Source of the DNA: Diadophis punctatus similis | Taxonomy: Eukaryota > Chordata > Lepidosauria > Squamata > Dipsadidae | Direction of reading: 5' to 3' | NCBI GenBank assembly: GCA_023053685.1 | Contig: JALIGW010000002.1 | Span: 171,721,430-171,785,429, forward strand | Length of the DNA: 64,000 bases | Shown: piece after piece, positions 26,766 to 40,720 of the stretch | How positions within the stretch are numbered: position 1 is the first letter of the stretch | Layout: each line of letters begins with the position of its first letter | Made by a program: the position numbers and the translations under genes | The notes under the pieces: generated by a model | Databases searched by the model: none | What the model was told of the DNA's origin: nothing | What the model saw: the letters and a program-made list of their open reading frames with translations, nothing else

Positions 26766-26955
26766 AGTAACAATTCAAGGGGCATTGGTATGATGATGCC
26801 AGAGATGTTGCATCAGTACTGATGAGGTTCCCTCTTCCCACATTAGCACATTGCATTTTAGTGCTTTTGTTCTGACACTCATCTGCCTGAAATAATATCC
26901 AAGTTTCATGTGTTGTATTAAGCTGAGACGAGCCATTATTTTATCTGCACTTAAG

Positions 26956-27392
26956 CAGGGGTGGAATTTAAATTTTTTAGCAACCGGTTCTCTGCCCAGT
27001 TGCTGGTGTGGCCATGGGGGCGTGGCCAACTCAGCCTGCTGCACCATGGTGGGAGGGCATTTTCACCCTCCCCAGGCTCTGGAGGCTTTCTTCGAGCCTC
27101 TGGGAGAGTGAAAACGGCCTACCCCAGGCTCTGGAGGCCCTCCAGAGGCCGGAAATGGGCCTTTTCTGGACTTCTGATACTTCCGGTAGGCCCGTTTTTT
27201 GCCCTCCCAAAGCCTTCACGCGGTCCATGCACTTACCTCGCATCCAAAAAGGGCCATGTGGAGACTCCTGGGAGGGGCAGGGTGGGGTGAGCGTGGTCAG
27301 CCAGTCCTTGCAAATACTGGTTCGGCAAACCAGATGTAAAATTAACATCCGGTTCGGTCAAACCGGTCCGAACTGGCTGAATCTCACCCCTG
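26956..27392. mobile_element. hAT-type MITE F, TSD CACTTAAG
   Basis: 437 bp, ends CAGGGGTGGAATTTAA and CTGAATCTCACCCCTG, perfect duplications at 26948-26955 and 27393-27400. It contains two CCCAGGCTCTGGAGGC repeats. Confidence 0.92.
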
Positions 27393-27460
27393 CACTTAAG
27401 TTTATAGTTGCCCAGTGATAAACCTGTGTTATGAGCTAGACATTTGATAGAGTTACATAA

Positions 27461-27757
27461 GTGAGAGACTTCCATTCACAATTAACCTGGTTTTACCCTT
27501 TAGTTACAGATATCTGGACCAAACCGAAGAAGCCAATCACCATGATGGAAGATAACCAATCAGAAGTTTACATTTCAAAAACACGTTTCACAGGTTCAAG
27601 GTCCAGACACATTGACATTCGTTATAAAAATGTTAGAGATTTAGTAACGCAAGGTTTCATTAAGTTAGAATATGTGCCAACAGAATACCAGATAGCTGAC
27701 AAGCCATTGCCGGCAGCACGACATGAACCTTTGACATATTTAATGTGTGTAGAGTGA
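27461..27757 (+). pseudogene. Ty1/copia RNase H fragment
   Basis: A 98-codon open stretch contains the 3' end of a copia-type pol protein: MMEDNQSEVYIS, RSRHIDIRYKNVRD and VPTEYQIADKPLP. These are the EDN..., RTKHID.. and ADxxTKPL landmarks of copia RNase H. The final motif lacks the usual residues between AD and KPLP, so a small deletion is likely. Everything 5' of this is missing or unrecognisable. It is directly followed by a purine tract and an LTR-like segment, in the expected order. Copia elements are scarce in amniotes. Confidence 0.75.
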
Positions 27758-27791
27758 TATAAGCATATCCATCCAACAGACAAAGAAGGGG

Positions 27792-28116
27792 TGTCACGGT
27801 GTGATTTATTGCCTGTTACATGTATATGCAGGGAGATGCATCCCTATTCATTATAATGGTTCATTCCTGAGCACGTGATTGATATGTTCTTGTACGCATG
27901 TGTGCATTCCAAAGTTTCTTCTTTCCTTCTTCTTCTGACTTCCATTGAGTGAAGTCGCACATTTTATATCAGGCATGTAATTAATTAGGATTTATTGTTT
28001 TTGTACCGAAATAAATATTTTAATTAGAATCTTTAAACTGCGGGTTTATTTCTAAATGTTTAAATTCCAGGAAAAGATCTATATCGCCTCTGTGAGAATA
28101 AATTCTCACTCCGTCA
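27792..28116 (+). mobile_element. Copia-type 3' LTR
   Basis: It begins TGTCACGG after the purine-rich GACAAAGAAGGGG and ends CCGTCA. Inside are a CATATATG-free U3, a T-rich promoter-like part and AATAAATATTTT as a poly(A) signal. TG...CA limits are my best reading; no upstream LTR is present for comparison. Confidence 0.5.
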
Positions 28117-28379
28117 TATTTATTCACTGAATTGCAAACTACAGCATTATAGAGGAGTATAGAAATGGCCTTGAAGAAGGAATTCAACAGCAGAGCTCTA
28201 AAAGGGAGGATGAGAAAACAGTTAAGATGCTCTATTTTGATTTAAGAGTGGAGAGAGAGAGGAACTATGTCATACATTTGAGATTTTATTATTACACTCT
28301 GCAACAAAAAAGCAGAATTACAGTTTGTGGAGTATATTTCCTTCCCAGGCCTTCCTTGAAGGGCTGGTAAAACTCTGTG

Positions 28380-28915
28380 TGGGAAGAATTGGAGTAAGTG
28401 TCATATCACAGAATACCATATGCCACCAGGCTTGAAATTTTGGGCTTGGACAACTTACAACTACGCCGCCTATGGTCTGACCTAAGCATAGTACACAAAA
28501 TTATCTGCTACAACGTCCTACCTGTCAATGACTACTTCAGCTTCAACTGCAATAATACACGAGCACACAATAGATACAAACTCAAGGTAAACCACTCCAA
28601 ACTCGATTGCAGAAAATACTTCAGCAATGGTGTGGGCAATGCCTGGAATGCTCTACCTGACTCCGTTGTTACTTCCTCAAACCCCCATAACTTCAACCTT
28701 AAATTGTCTACCGTGGACCTCGCCCCATTCCTAAGAGGTCTGTAAGGGGCGTGCATAAGCACACCAGCATGCCTACCATCCCTGTCCTACTGTCCCCATT
28801 TATTTGTACCCATTTCCTGTGTTCATATTCATGTTTATACTTATACCTGTTATCTCATACATGTTTGACAAACTAACAAACAAACAAACAAACAAATAAA
28901 TAAATAAATAAATTT
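28380..28915 (+). mobile_element. LINE ORF2 C-terminal fragment with A-rich tail
   Basis: An open stretch at 28398-28745 encodes IPYATRLEILGLDNLQLRRLW, then NTRAHNRYKLKV, GVGNAWNALPDSVV and FNLKLS. That is the C-terminal pattern of CR1/Rex-group ORF2 proteins. A 3' UTR follows, ending in (CAAA)n(TAAA)n at 28870-28915. It is 5'-truncated as usual for LINEs; the exact clade is not determined. Confidence 0.7.
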
Positions 28916-29801
28916 TAAGAAGATATTGACCCATCTCCACAGAATTCATCTGCCTTACATTTAGAAAAAGAAAAGAAAAACACCAGGCTATTCTTTCTAA
29001 TGAATAAGCTATGTTAGTTTACAATGCACAATTTTGCAAGCTGATAATAAGCCAGTGGAAAACAGTATTCTCATGTTCCTCTTCTATAAATTCTTTGTTT
29101 TGACTTTAATCATTTTGCTACTTTTTAAGCCTGGTTTAAGTATGATTCAAGAGCATCCATGGGAGGGGGAAGTTTACAAAAAGCAACACTGTGGTTGTGA
29201 CCGAGCAACTCCTCCTCCTGTATGTACTGATGTTACACAAATATACGAAAGAGCAGGCCTGCTATCATAACCTCCAGGTTGATTTTCTTTTGCCTCCCCT
29301 GCAGACCTTGATGTGACATGATTAAAAAGGGAATGATTCAGTATCAGGTTCTGATTCAGCAGCTAACTGCAATTCTATCCAAACTGTGTTAAGTTTCACG
29401 ATTTAACCTGAAAAAAGAAAAAATGAACTGTGATCTACAATGGGGAAGCGATGAAGACTTGTTTCAGTTTGGACAGATTGAAATGAAAATAGCAGGGAAG
29501 GTTGACCACTTAGATGGCATTAGCCCTGCCTTGATTCAGCTGGATATTTTCAAGGAATTCACTATAATACCCCTTTGAAATCTCCTCTTTAAGGCTGGGG
29601 TAGAAACGATTGATCAGCATCCAAATTGTCCAGTAAAGAGATCAACTTATATAGAACCAATGCAGCAAGTTTCCTATCCTAACTTAACATAAAATATTAG
29701 AACAAAAACTTGTTTTAAAGTTAAGTTCTTACTTTTCCACTGCTTTCTCTCGGATACTGGATTTGACACGTCACCAAAAAGGAACACTGGTTTCTCTAGT
29801 G
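28916..29801. other. No gene recognised
   Basis: Unique DNA between a LINE tail and a hAT-like end. Confidence 0.5.
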
Positions 29802-30149
29802 CAGTGTTTCCCAAACTTTTAACATATGTGTACCCCTTCTATAATTTTTGTAACGCTGAGTACCCCTCATAAAAAACATATTATTTTTTATAAAAATAAT
29901 CAAAATCAGTGGAACTTACTAAAGCACGATAACAGGCGCCCGGAACTAACTATTAAAGAAGTAAGTTGTCTCTGTAACAAAGTGCAGTATATTCACGCCG
30001 TGTCACGCCTAACACTGTCTAACCGTTAGATAACACTGCAATTCTCCGGCGTTTAAACAGCTCCGTGGCTCAACGTCAACTGTTAATGTTCCCACAGTTT
30101 TAAAATGGCCGAACCCGAGCTGCGTGAAGGATGCGCAGAAGTTGTAATG
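29802..30149. mobile_element. hAT-like 5' end, cut by mariner piece
   Basis: Starts CAGTGTTTCCCAAACTTTT, a hAT-like terminus, and runs until mariner sequence begins at about 30150. No right end was seen. Confidence 0.45.
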
Positions 30150-30518
30150 CACTGCAGTTTTCACTTCCTCGTCACTGGAATAATAATCCTCCATACTCAC
30201 CAGATTTAGCGTCTTCAGACTATCATCTCTTTGGCCCCATGAAAGAGGGTTTGAGAGGCAAACATTATTCCAGTGACGAGGAAGTGAAAACTGCAGTGAA
30301 GAAGTGGCTCAAAGAACAGTCAACAAAATTTTACGAGGCAGGGATACATGCTCTCATTCGAAGGTGGAACATTGCTATTGAGAGAAACGGTTACTATGTT
30401 GAGAAGTAGGGATGTGATCCACAGAGGACCAGCTTCATTTTGATGTATGCTACATGTTCCTGTGTTGGTAATTATACCTGTCCTAAAGAAAATGGCATTA
30501 CGTTTTGACTCACCCTCG
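30150..30518 (+). mobile_element. Truncated mariner foldback
   Basis: The right arm is complete to GTTTTGACTCACCCTCG then TA. It encodes PYSPDLASSDYHLFGPMKEG, HYSSDEEVKTAVKKWLKEQS and RRWNIAIERNGYYVEK stop. Only about 33 bp of the inverted left arm (CACTGCAGTTTTCACTTCC) remains, joined at the same breakpoint as in 42507-43087 but in opposite orientation. Confidence 0.85.
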
Positions 30519-30725
30519 TAGAAAAGCCACTGAATGTATCAAGGATATCAAAAGACCACATAGTGCTTCAGAACCCTCTGATATGATTCATTCATTTGAA
30601 GTATGTCCCTCCTTCAGTTCATGAATCTCTTCACTTTGGAACTTCAATTGAAGTTTCATCAAGTCCAAATCTTTTTTCTGAAGAGTGGCACAACCCATTG
30701 GTTTTAATTCTGTAATGGTTTGCAT

Positions 30726-31002
30726 CAGAGGTGGTATTCAGCCGATTCAGACCGGTTCGGGTGAACCAGTAGTAGCGAGCTGTGGATGGGGTGGGCCTGT
30801 CCACCTGCCCACCCACCCTGGCACTATGCTGTCCTATTTAGCCACATTTTCAAGCCGTGCACACACGTGTAAGCCATGCGTGCGAGCAAAGCGCATGCAC
30901 GGAAGGCCGTTTGCATGTGTGGAAGGCACACACGCGACCGAAGTGTGCGAGTGTGCATGCGCTGGGCGAACCGGTAGGGAAATTATGAGAATCCCACCTC
31001 TG
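30726..31002. mobile_element. hAT-type MITE G, TSD GTTTGCAT
   Basis: 277 bp, ends CAGAGGTGGTATTCAGCC and GAGAATCCCACCTCTG, perfect duplications at 30718-30725 and 31003-31010. The interior is rich in GCGTGCGAG-type CpG repeats. Confidence 0.92.
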
Positions 31003-31089
31003 GTTTGCATGTACTGAAGTGCATACCAAATGTTCTCTCTATGCCAATAAATAATACAAAAATAAAATGAAACAAAACTTACAAATAAC

Positions 31090-31136
31090 ATTGGTTTCTG
31101 TGTGTGTGTGAGAGAGAGAGAGTGTGTGTGTGTACG
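31090..31136. repeat. (GT)n(GA)n(GT)n microsatellite
   Basis: Short dinucleotide runs TGTGTGTGTG, AGAGAGAGAG and TGTGTGTGTG. Confidence 0.9.
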
Positions 31137-31317
31137 TATATCCATACAGACAGATCAATTCAATTATTAGAGACCCTCCTCATCTGAAATATTTGTTTAT
31201 ATATATTTTTTTTGTTAAATAAGGATGAACAAGTTTATAACTATTTACAGACCCATTAGTCAAGTCAAGTCAATTAAGTTTATTACAGTCTTTGACTGAT
31301 AGACCCATTATGTAAGA

Positions 31318-31450
31318 CAGGTGTGTCAAACTCACAGCCCACGGGCCGGATGGATCATGTGCTGGCCACGCCCACCCCATTTTAGCGAAGGGGAAAAAGT
31401 TGTGATATGTCATGTGACGACAATGTGACCATGTGAGTTTGACACCTCTG
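31318..31450. mobile_element. GTGTCAAACTC-family hAT MITE, TSD ATGTAAGA
   Basis: 133 bp, ends CAGGTGTGTCAAACTCAC and GTGAGTTTGACACCTCTG, perfect duplications at 31310-31317 and 31451-31458. Confidence 0.92.
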
Positions 31451-31717
31451 ATGTAAGAGGAGGGAAATTTATTAGATTTTTTTTAATTTTTCTTTTCAGC
31501 ATCCAGCCAGGGTGAATTTTTTTGTATTTAATGTTAAAAGTTTGGGTCTTTTTTTTCTTTTTTGTAGACATTTTTGTTGTTGTTTTGTTACTGTTGGATG
31601 TATGTTTTTTCTGTTTTCTTTCTGTTTTGTATTTTATTCTTATTGAGAAAACATAATAACTATATACATTAACATAAGAGGTAGAAAAAAGATAGAAAGA
31701 CAGACAGACAGATATAT

Positions 31718-31718
31718 G

Positions 31719-31816
<98 letters not shown>
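31718..31816. repeat. (GATA)n array, left part
   Basis: About 25 pure GATA units up to the TTAA-bounded element. GATA repeats are the Bkm-type satellite motif. Confidence 0.97.
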
Positions 31817-32852
<1,036 letters not shown>

Positions 32853-33489
32853 GATATATAATGATATTGGGCCTCCGTACATCTGAGCTACCAATGTGTG
32901 GGAAACAAGATTTAGAACAATGATGAGACGGTAAATGATTTGGTGCAAGAAAGATTCCAAGGTCCCCAATGTACTGAAACATAAACTGTCTTTTCAGAGA
33001 AAAATGTCTCAATGAATAAAAAAATCAATACTCTATTTTGATTTAATTACATTTTGTTCAGCACACTCCTTGAGAATCAATAGATTCATTCAGCAGTTAT
33101 TTAAAAAAACCAGAAAGGCATTCCATTCAAGTCATGGAGAAGTCGATCTCCCTATGCTTGGCTAACACAAGTTCAGAACACTCTGAGGAAATTTAGAAAC
33201 CAACCTGTTAATACTTTTTCAGGAATTTGTTTTTTTTCCCTTTTTGTCTTCTTGACAGAGGCTCTATAATTCAAAAGATCTCTTTTTGCATCTATAACAG
33301 CTGGCTAAAACAAAACAAAATTCTCAGGAGCAAAGCAATCATTTCATCTTTGCTTACTTGGAATTGTAGAATATAAAGTTTTGGTATAATATATAAAATT
33401 AGTTTTAAATCTCCAACATTCAAACTGGCACAAAGGATATAAAAATTGAAGTGTTTTTTCAGCCACAAAACTCAATGAATGACTTTATA

Positions 33490-34920
33490 TACCAGTCACA
33501 GTATCTTTTTTAAAAAATATATTTAAAACTTATTTTAAAACATTGAAGGAAACAAATAAATGACTACACAAAAGGAAAAAAGAAGAAATATTAAAAACAT
33601 AGTGGATAGAAAATAAAATCTCAATAAATGAACAAGAATTTACAATTGTTGTAATATTTAAAATTCATCATTTGATTGATTTAATAATGAACTTAATATG
33701 TATAACTACTCACTATATCATCTTGATAAATAATTGAAAATAACTAGAAAACCATATTAATATTTATTTAGATATCATCACTATTTATCATTATTTATAA
33801 AAAAAGTGCACATGACCTTGTTGAAAAGAAAAAAAAGAATAAATGATAAAGAAGAATGAATAAAAACAATTTAAATTCTAAATTACATTCTACTCTGCTT
33901 GACTGGTGATTATATCAAATATTCATAAATGTTAAAATTGCTTCTGGTTATCACCTTTACCTGAATATTTCTTCCTTAAAAACGGTAATCTAAATGTTTG
34001 AAATTGACTTATTGGGTGATATGTAATATATCGGGAAGTTCTTCTTGCTTAAATTTAATCATACCATTAATTTAGCCATTCCAGCATATTCCTCAAGTTT
34101 GCTTTCTGACTCTGAGATTGTCAACAAGTGATTGTTTTTCCAATGTTCAACCAAATTTGTCTTTGCAGCTATCAGTGTGATGTTAAATCAGCTATGATAT
34201 TTTCTGTTTATTTATTCTGGAAAGATTCTAGTAGAAAAAAAAAGGGGGGTGTCAGTTCAAATGCTTGTTTTCTTTAAATTTTCATTATTGCTGTGTATTT
34301 CTTTCCAATATTTGCTAATATGTTTAAAAATAGAGGAGAAATTGAACATCCTTACCTGGTACCTTTACTGATTGAAAAATTCATAATGTTCCATTAGCTA
34401 TGATCTTTGCTCTCTGTCACTGATATATATATATTTAACTCAAGCTTTCAATTTACCATGGCATTTATTATTCAGTACTGCAACTAAAAATGACATTCCA
34501 AATTCTCAAAAGCTTTTCTGAATCCCAAAAAATTATTGCTATTTGTTTCCACCTTTTTATTGATAACCTATTGCGTTTCCACTGCTGTCCTGGCTGGTCC
34601 TCTTGAAAATATAACCTGTCTGATGCATCTCTAATGTATCACTTCTTTAGGTGGTTGCTAACACTGTAGTGAAAATTTTGTAATCAACATTCAATAAGGA
34701 GATTGGTCTATCTTATTGGTTTCTCTTCATTAAGAACCAAAGTTATATTTATTTCTTCCCATGTATGTGGTATTGCCTTTACCTCTGCGATTTCATTCAT
34801 TTTGCAGGGATTCTAGTAGTTCAGTAGTAAGCCCATCTGGTCCTGGTGTCTTCCCAAGCTTAATTTATCTTTGGGTTATTGTTTTTTTGAATAGTTATAA
34901 ATTCACTTAATATTTGCCTA
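33490..34920 (-). mobile_element. Decayed L1-like LINE ORF2 fragment
   Basis: On the minus strand, broken frames hold L1-type motifs: KLGKTPGPDGL from about 34858, RPISLLNVDYKI from about 34703, and a following SGFI-like and QKAFENLE region. All three forward frames carry stops and shifts, so it is inactive. The lower-coordinate part is AT-rich and fits a decayed C-terminus and 3' region. Confidence 0.65.
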
Positions 34921-35002
34921 TGCTGCCTATTAAATTCTTTAAATGCCAAGTCTCAATATATTTATTCAAAACTATACATGAGAATGGAAATTACAGAACT
35001 TA

Positions 35003-35052
35003 CATATGTGTGTGTGTATGTGTGTGTGTACACACAGAGACACACACACATA
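35003..35052. repeat. (TG)n / (AC)n inverted dinucleotide runs
   Basis: GTGTGTGTATGTGTGTGTG is followed directly by ACACACAGAGACACACACA, which could fold back. Confidence 0.85.
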
Positions 35053-35739
35053 AATTGTATGTAAAGGTTCATATCGATGAAATAGGTTTCATACCAAGAT
35101 AAATAAGGTAGTAAAAGATCTTGAAGAAACAGCAACAACATATATTGACATAGTATCATGAAAAAATATCATAAGCATAAGAACAAATGAGAGTTTTTTT
35201 CCCCACTTGAGACAATGAAAAACAACTTAAGGGTGTCTAAGAATCAGTATAACAGAATCCTTTCTCTTAAACCATCATTTCTGTTCCTACAAAGTCCTTT
35301 TTGCAGAAAAGCAAATTAAAGAGAAGTAGTTTTTCCCCGAGAAATAGTGTAAAGTTTCGTTGTCAAGAACAAATTTTTTTCCTTTTCCTGCTTTAACAGA
35401 AATTAATTTCATACACATGCAAAAAGGCATACAAGTGAGATGCTCAATATAAACATGTAGTCCAAATGCCTGAATACAAAGCCCAGGTCTAGTATGAGAC
35501 TCCCAACACAAGTTTGCTTGTTTTGAACTCATTATTTTTATCCAGCAATTCAAAATACCTTCATCTCTTCTATCCTGCAACTTTAGTGTGCAGCCTTCCC
35601 GTTATCTGATTGCTTAGGCAAGTGTTCCTCCATATTCTTTTCTGAAGTTTCTCAGGACTCTGAACTTAGAAAGGGCCAAGATCTTCTTCTTCTAGATGGC
35701 AATAGCAGCCAAGATGAAACATTACTTGGACTTTACTTA

Positions 35740-36222
35740 AGATCTCAGCTGATCATAGATAAGGGCTTGAACAACAGCTGTCTTCCTGAATGATAATTTA
35801 TTCTGTACTCTTTGTGCAAATAAAATCTCCAGCGCCTTGGTTCTGCTGAATCTATCATATGTCTTGTTAAGATATTCATGAACTGGGAGAGCCAATGGTA
35901 ACAAGGTCAGCCAATGAATAGGTATAGCAACTAAATCAGCCAACGGGAGTTAAACACTTCTGAGTCTGTGCAGAGAATCAAAACTGGAACTTAAGCTTAA
36001 GGCTGGGTGTGGCTCCAGTCCACTCTGCTCTGTTGTCCACTCTATGCTTGTCTGCTGCTGCTGCTGAATGAAACTAACTGTTCTCTGCTGTCTGTAACTG
36101 CTTGAAGAAGAACTCTGCTAATGGAATTGTAAATTCATCTGTTATTATGTTTATAAAGAAGTTATTGAATCCAGCTGAATCAGTCATCTGTGTGTGCTTC
36201 TGGTTTTGATTTTTGCAACAAA
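35740..36222 (+). mobile_element. Possible solo LTR
   Basis: Three spaced CCAAT-like boxes (GCCAATGG, GCCAATGA, GCCAACGG) precede a CTCTGCTCTGTTG region, then TTATAAAGAAG and an end TTTTGCAACA. This layout suggests U3-R-U5, but the boundaries and family are uncertain. Confidence 0.35.
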
Positions 36223-37231
36223 CTTTAATATGTCTTCTGTGTGTAATTAAGCCCTAGTTGGCTTATTCGGTGTCCTCAGTAAGGCCAAAGCACTTTTATA
36301 GAGGACCAGTTCTCAGATGAGCCATTAAGCAAAGGTTTAATGTTTAGGGCACCAATGGAAGGGGGGGCACCACAACTATCATGCTGTTAACTTTCATTGT
36401 TACACTTGGTTTTACTGAGTTTTAATATCTTGTCAGTCAAGCAATGGAAAGAGTGAAGGGCATCATGGTTGGGCTGTGCTTATGGCATCAGTTGGCCTTA
36501 ATCTGGCCCTGTGGAGTACATTATCTGCAAATTTTATGGACATAAGAGAGTTCTGCTGGATCACACTAAGCACCCAGAAAATATTCATTCAGTTCTCAGA
36601 TTATGAGAAAGAATAACCTGCCTTGTCATGATTTTACAAGGAAAATGGCCACAGAAACAAAGCTGTGAAGTTACTGTGACTTTTGTTATACTGGTGAATT
36701 AGATTAAAAACAAAAAACAAAACAGTTACAGGATGCAGGTAGTGGCCTTACGAGAATCCACAAAATTGTGAATTAATCAGATGTATTCAATTCTTATTCA
36801 GGAATGTACTTTGTATCCCCAAAGGGAGAAAAAGTGCAATGTAATGTTTTAATTTTAGAATGGTAGGAAATGAAATTGCAGAATTCAAATAGCTGTTTTC
36901 CCTTTGTCATAACATAATACATTCTATGAATAGGATTTGAAGGATTAATGCATTGCTGCCTGTATTTCATGTGTAATTTTCATGTGTATTCTGACTCTGA
37001 AAAAAGACTCTTTGATTTTGCCTACAATTTCATAGAAGGAAATCCTATTGTCTTCTTTGTTCTTTACAAAATCACATTCTCCTACTCAAGCACCTGAGTA
37101 TATCAGTGGATATTGATAATCCTGCTTACTGGGTAAAAACTCTGTTGCCTGTTAAGGCATAGCTTCTGGATATTCAATCCAACATCTGGGATATTTGAAC
37201 ATGCAAAGGCAAAGCCTGAATGGGGCTAAAG

Positions 37232-37762
37232 CAGAGATGGGCTTCAGCCGGTTCAGACTGGTTTGGGTGAACTGGTTGTTAAGATTCTGCGCAGTTCGGC
37301 GAACCGGCAAATCCCACCACTTGCGGGCCCTGCCCAGCCCACCCCGCCCCAACCATACCCAGTCACTCCTCATCTCGCCCGATTGCCCGGCATAGCTGCT
37401 GTTGCTCTCTGTCTGGCTCCCTCGCTTTTCTCGACCACACGGTCTCTGCAGGCCAGCCAGCTTGCCTGCCTTCGCCACTGCGGCTGCATCCCATGCAGCG
37501 CTCTCCCTGCGGCCCAGCTGAGCGGCCCCGAACTGCCTGGGTGAGCCTGTGAACAAGGCCCAAATCCCAGCCTAGCTGCCTCCCATGTGGCCCAGCCAGC
37601 TTGCCTTCCTTCCATTGTGGCTGCATGTTGAGTTGGCCATGCCCACCCAGTCCCATGCCCACCCGGCCATGCCCACCCAGTCATATGACCACCCGGCCAT
37701 GCCCACCCGGCCCGTCTTTAGGGCAGAGAACTGGTTGTTAAAAAATTTGAATCCCACCACTG
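37232..37762. mobile_element. hAT-type MITE H, TSD GGCTAAAG
   Basis: 531 bp, ends CAGAGATGGGCTTCAGCC and GAATCCCACCACTG, perfect duplications at 37224-37231 and 37763-37770. The right part has tandem CCATGCCCACCCGG units. Confidence 0.92.
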
Positions 37763-37770
37763 GGCTAAAG

Positions 37771-40014
37771 TCACACCAATAAATCTGCTTGGATTATCCT
37801 CCCAGTTGATTCTCAATCACTGGGTGAAGTGTAAACAGCATTCAAAATATTTGTATGTGTATATGTTGGAGGGAATGTTGTCAACTATGTGATCAAGCCA
37901 TGTTTGAATAGCTTTGTATGTTATTAGTATGTTGCATATAACCTATTGGAAGGTGGGATACATGAAAAAACATCCTGAACCTTTTACCATGACCAATAAA
38001 TGCATGTAAAAACAGCCAACCTTTCTCTTGAGAGTGTAAGTCAACAGAATAATCCAGCAACCACAAAGCTCCTAGATCTTATGCAAACCTCGTTATCCTT
38101 GTGTAGCTGTTAAATACTTTCATTTTACATGCACAAACTACTTCATTACTCACTCATTCATTGGGCTAGGTGTGGCCTGGGCCAGTTGGACTTCTAGTAT
38201 TTGTGCAAACACTAGCAGATAATTCTTACCTCATGTACTTTCCCACTAGTAAGATTGAATACAATCCAAGAACACAAGGCTTGTTTTTACTAGATCCAAC
38301 CAATACCAGTCTGACTCAGCATCTCATTTCCAACCTCGTTAAGACAAACGCCTCTGCTTAGTAACATTTGCAGGGGAAGGCTTTCATCTTTTTTTTTATG
38401 GTGGTGTATAGTATGAGAATTATGCTGCATCCATTAGTCTCTCCAACTAATAGGTGTTAAGAAAGCCATCCTTTATTAATTTCCACAAGAGAGGTCATGA
38501 ACAAATCTAAACTCTGTCGGCCTTGTGTAAGGCAATTCTCTTGAACATATTGCAAATTCTTTCAACTAGGTGGCCCGAGTGTTTCTGTGAACTGTTGTTC
38601 TTCTACACTACAAAGCTCCATGCGAGTCTGCTCTCCTACAGAAACTGTGGCAACATCTTGATTTTTTTTCCACTGGTCCTGCTATCTGACATAGAGTAAT
38701 GGTTAAAAATGGGAGTGGCCAAAAATAAGTACACCTTGGTTTGAGTTTCATTTATTTATTTGTTTGGTAAATTTACCGTATATAGCCCCTCATCTCACAT
38801 ATCTTTTTTTTTTTTGACAATGTACAAAGTTAAAGCAGTGAGTTGAAGTTGACTGACAAGCTACGTTTTACAAACAGTGTAAAGGAGAAGGTAACTCCAC
38901 AGTTTCTACTGTGAATGTTAGCCCCACAGCATTTGTTGTATTTGTGATTCCTAAAGACAAGTATTGGAGCAAACTGATGGAAGCTCACTCCTGAGAGCTT
39001 AAACTCTCCCCTTTAGTTATATATAAGTTTTGACTCAACTGTATTAGGTTATTGGTGTGCATGAGAGAAATAGCACACATATCTTTCTGTCAAAGATGGA
39101 ACTCCATACAAGTATCTGGATATATATTGTACATATTTTTAACTTCAGCCAAATGTCTGTTTCAAAACTGCTTGAGAGTTCTCAATATCCAGCCAGTCCT
39201 TGTAACTGTAGAAATACACATATGTATCAAGAATGTATTCAGGTTGCAGGATATTATAAACTATATTTTATTCTTTATTGTATTTGAATTGTACAATGAG
39301 GCTGGGCTGAAGGAAGAACATTTGCTTTTCATTTACTGGCTAAAAATGATGTAAGACGGCATCGAGTTATTTCACAATTCTGACACCCAATAGTATGGTT
39401 TCAAATTCTCACACCCGCAGCATTTTCCTCGCAAATAGCATATAAGACATCTAATTCTCCATTTGTGTTTGGAAGATTGCAAATATAATGTTCATCTGAA
39501 AGCTACTGACAAACTAAATTTGGCCTCTTATAGGAAATATTCCAAAGCAGTAATTGATATTTTCCAGATTCTTACAATCCCTCTAGTGACATCTAGTGGA
39601 CTTTAGAGGATCAAATACAAGTAGATATAGAACAGCTTATGCTAGCAAATTATTTTTATTTGTTAAATGATCCTCTACTTTTAAATAGATTTTAACATGT
39701 GACAACATTTTGATTGTATTAAAAAGAGTGATATAATTAAAATCTCAATTAATTTGATAAACTATTATATTATATGGGAACTTTCACAATAGTGTAATGT
39801 AGCCAAAATTAACAGGCAATTTAAGAGGCAATATAAAAGCCAACAAGACCCGATTATGGCCAAGGGATGGGTCAACACGAGAGGTGGCTCCATTATCATT
39901 AGCACCCCTTCCTCTCTTTCTTTTTTAGTTCTGCTTTCATAGTTTTTAAAACAAGTATTATTATACAATGGATTTTAAGTAATGATTGTTTTACATTAAT
40001 AGGAATTGATTTAT
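37771..40014. other. No gene recognised
   Basis: Unique AT-rich DNA. The 100-codon frame at 39052-39354 has no recognisable motif. Confidence 0.45.
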
Positions 40015-40105
40015 TGGATTATTGGATTGTTGTACACAGCCCAGAGTCATTTTCTATGAGACGGGCATCCATATAAATTTGATTAATAAATAAATACATA
40101 AATGG
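40015..40105 (+). mobile_element. LINE/SINE 3' tail fragment
   Basis: TTGTACACAGCCCAGAGTC ... GACGGGCATCCATATAAATTTG, then (AATA)n, resembles a degraded L2-like 3' tail. Confidence 0.4.
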
Positions 40106-40623
40106 TTATGAATTATTTTTGAGAGGTAAATAGATTTGGACTACTCTGAGTATTAGTGTTTTCTTGTCAAAACAATGGCACTTTGTATCTTGTCATTAAG
40201 CCTAACAGACTAGGCTGGCTAAAGGTTATGTGAGCCCTAGATCTCCAGTTCTGATCTATGGGCTGGATCCAGCTTTTAAGCAGCTCCAATGACTTGAACA
40301 GGAGCTTTAGTTAGGCATGTGGAAAGGCAGGATTCCATTCTATATTGTTTTTATTGATTTTGCTGAATTTTGGAATATGCAAGAGTCAAATAAGTTCAGG
40401 CCAACTGTCTCCCAAATGGCTTCAATTGCTAATATATTGTTAACATTAATACCATTGAGAACATTATGAATAATAGGCTATAATTTTGTAATAATAAAAA
40501 CAAATGCTTTATTTGTGAGACTATCAGATCTTAGAGACAAATAATAGGGTACCACTATTTCAAGTGTAAAATTTGAAAAGCTATAGAGAATTAGTGCATA
40601 AATTGGAAAGAAGAATTGAAATT

Positions 40624-40720
40624 TCTATTCTATTCTATTCTATTCTATTCTATTCTATTCTATTCTATTCTATTCTATTCTATTCTATTCTATTCTATTC
40701 TATTCTATTCTATTCTATTG
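40624..40720. repeat. (TTCTA)n = (AATAG)n pentamer array
   Basis: About 19 pure copies. It has the same motif as the tail of the CR1 at 7414 but no recognisable LINE next to it. Confidence 0.97.

Noticed and set aside
37152..37782. Overlapping 60-130 codon ORFs on both strands
   Set aside because: They lie inside MITE H (perfect 8-bp target duplication) and come from its GC-rich tandem CCATGCCCACCCGG units.
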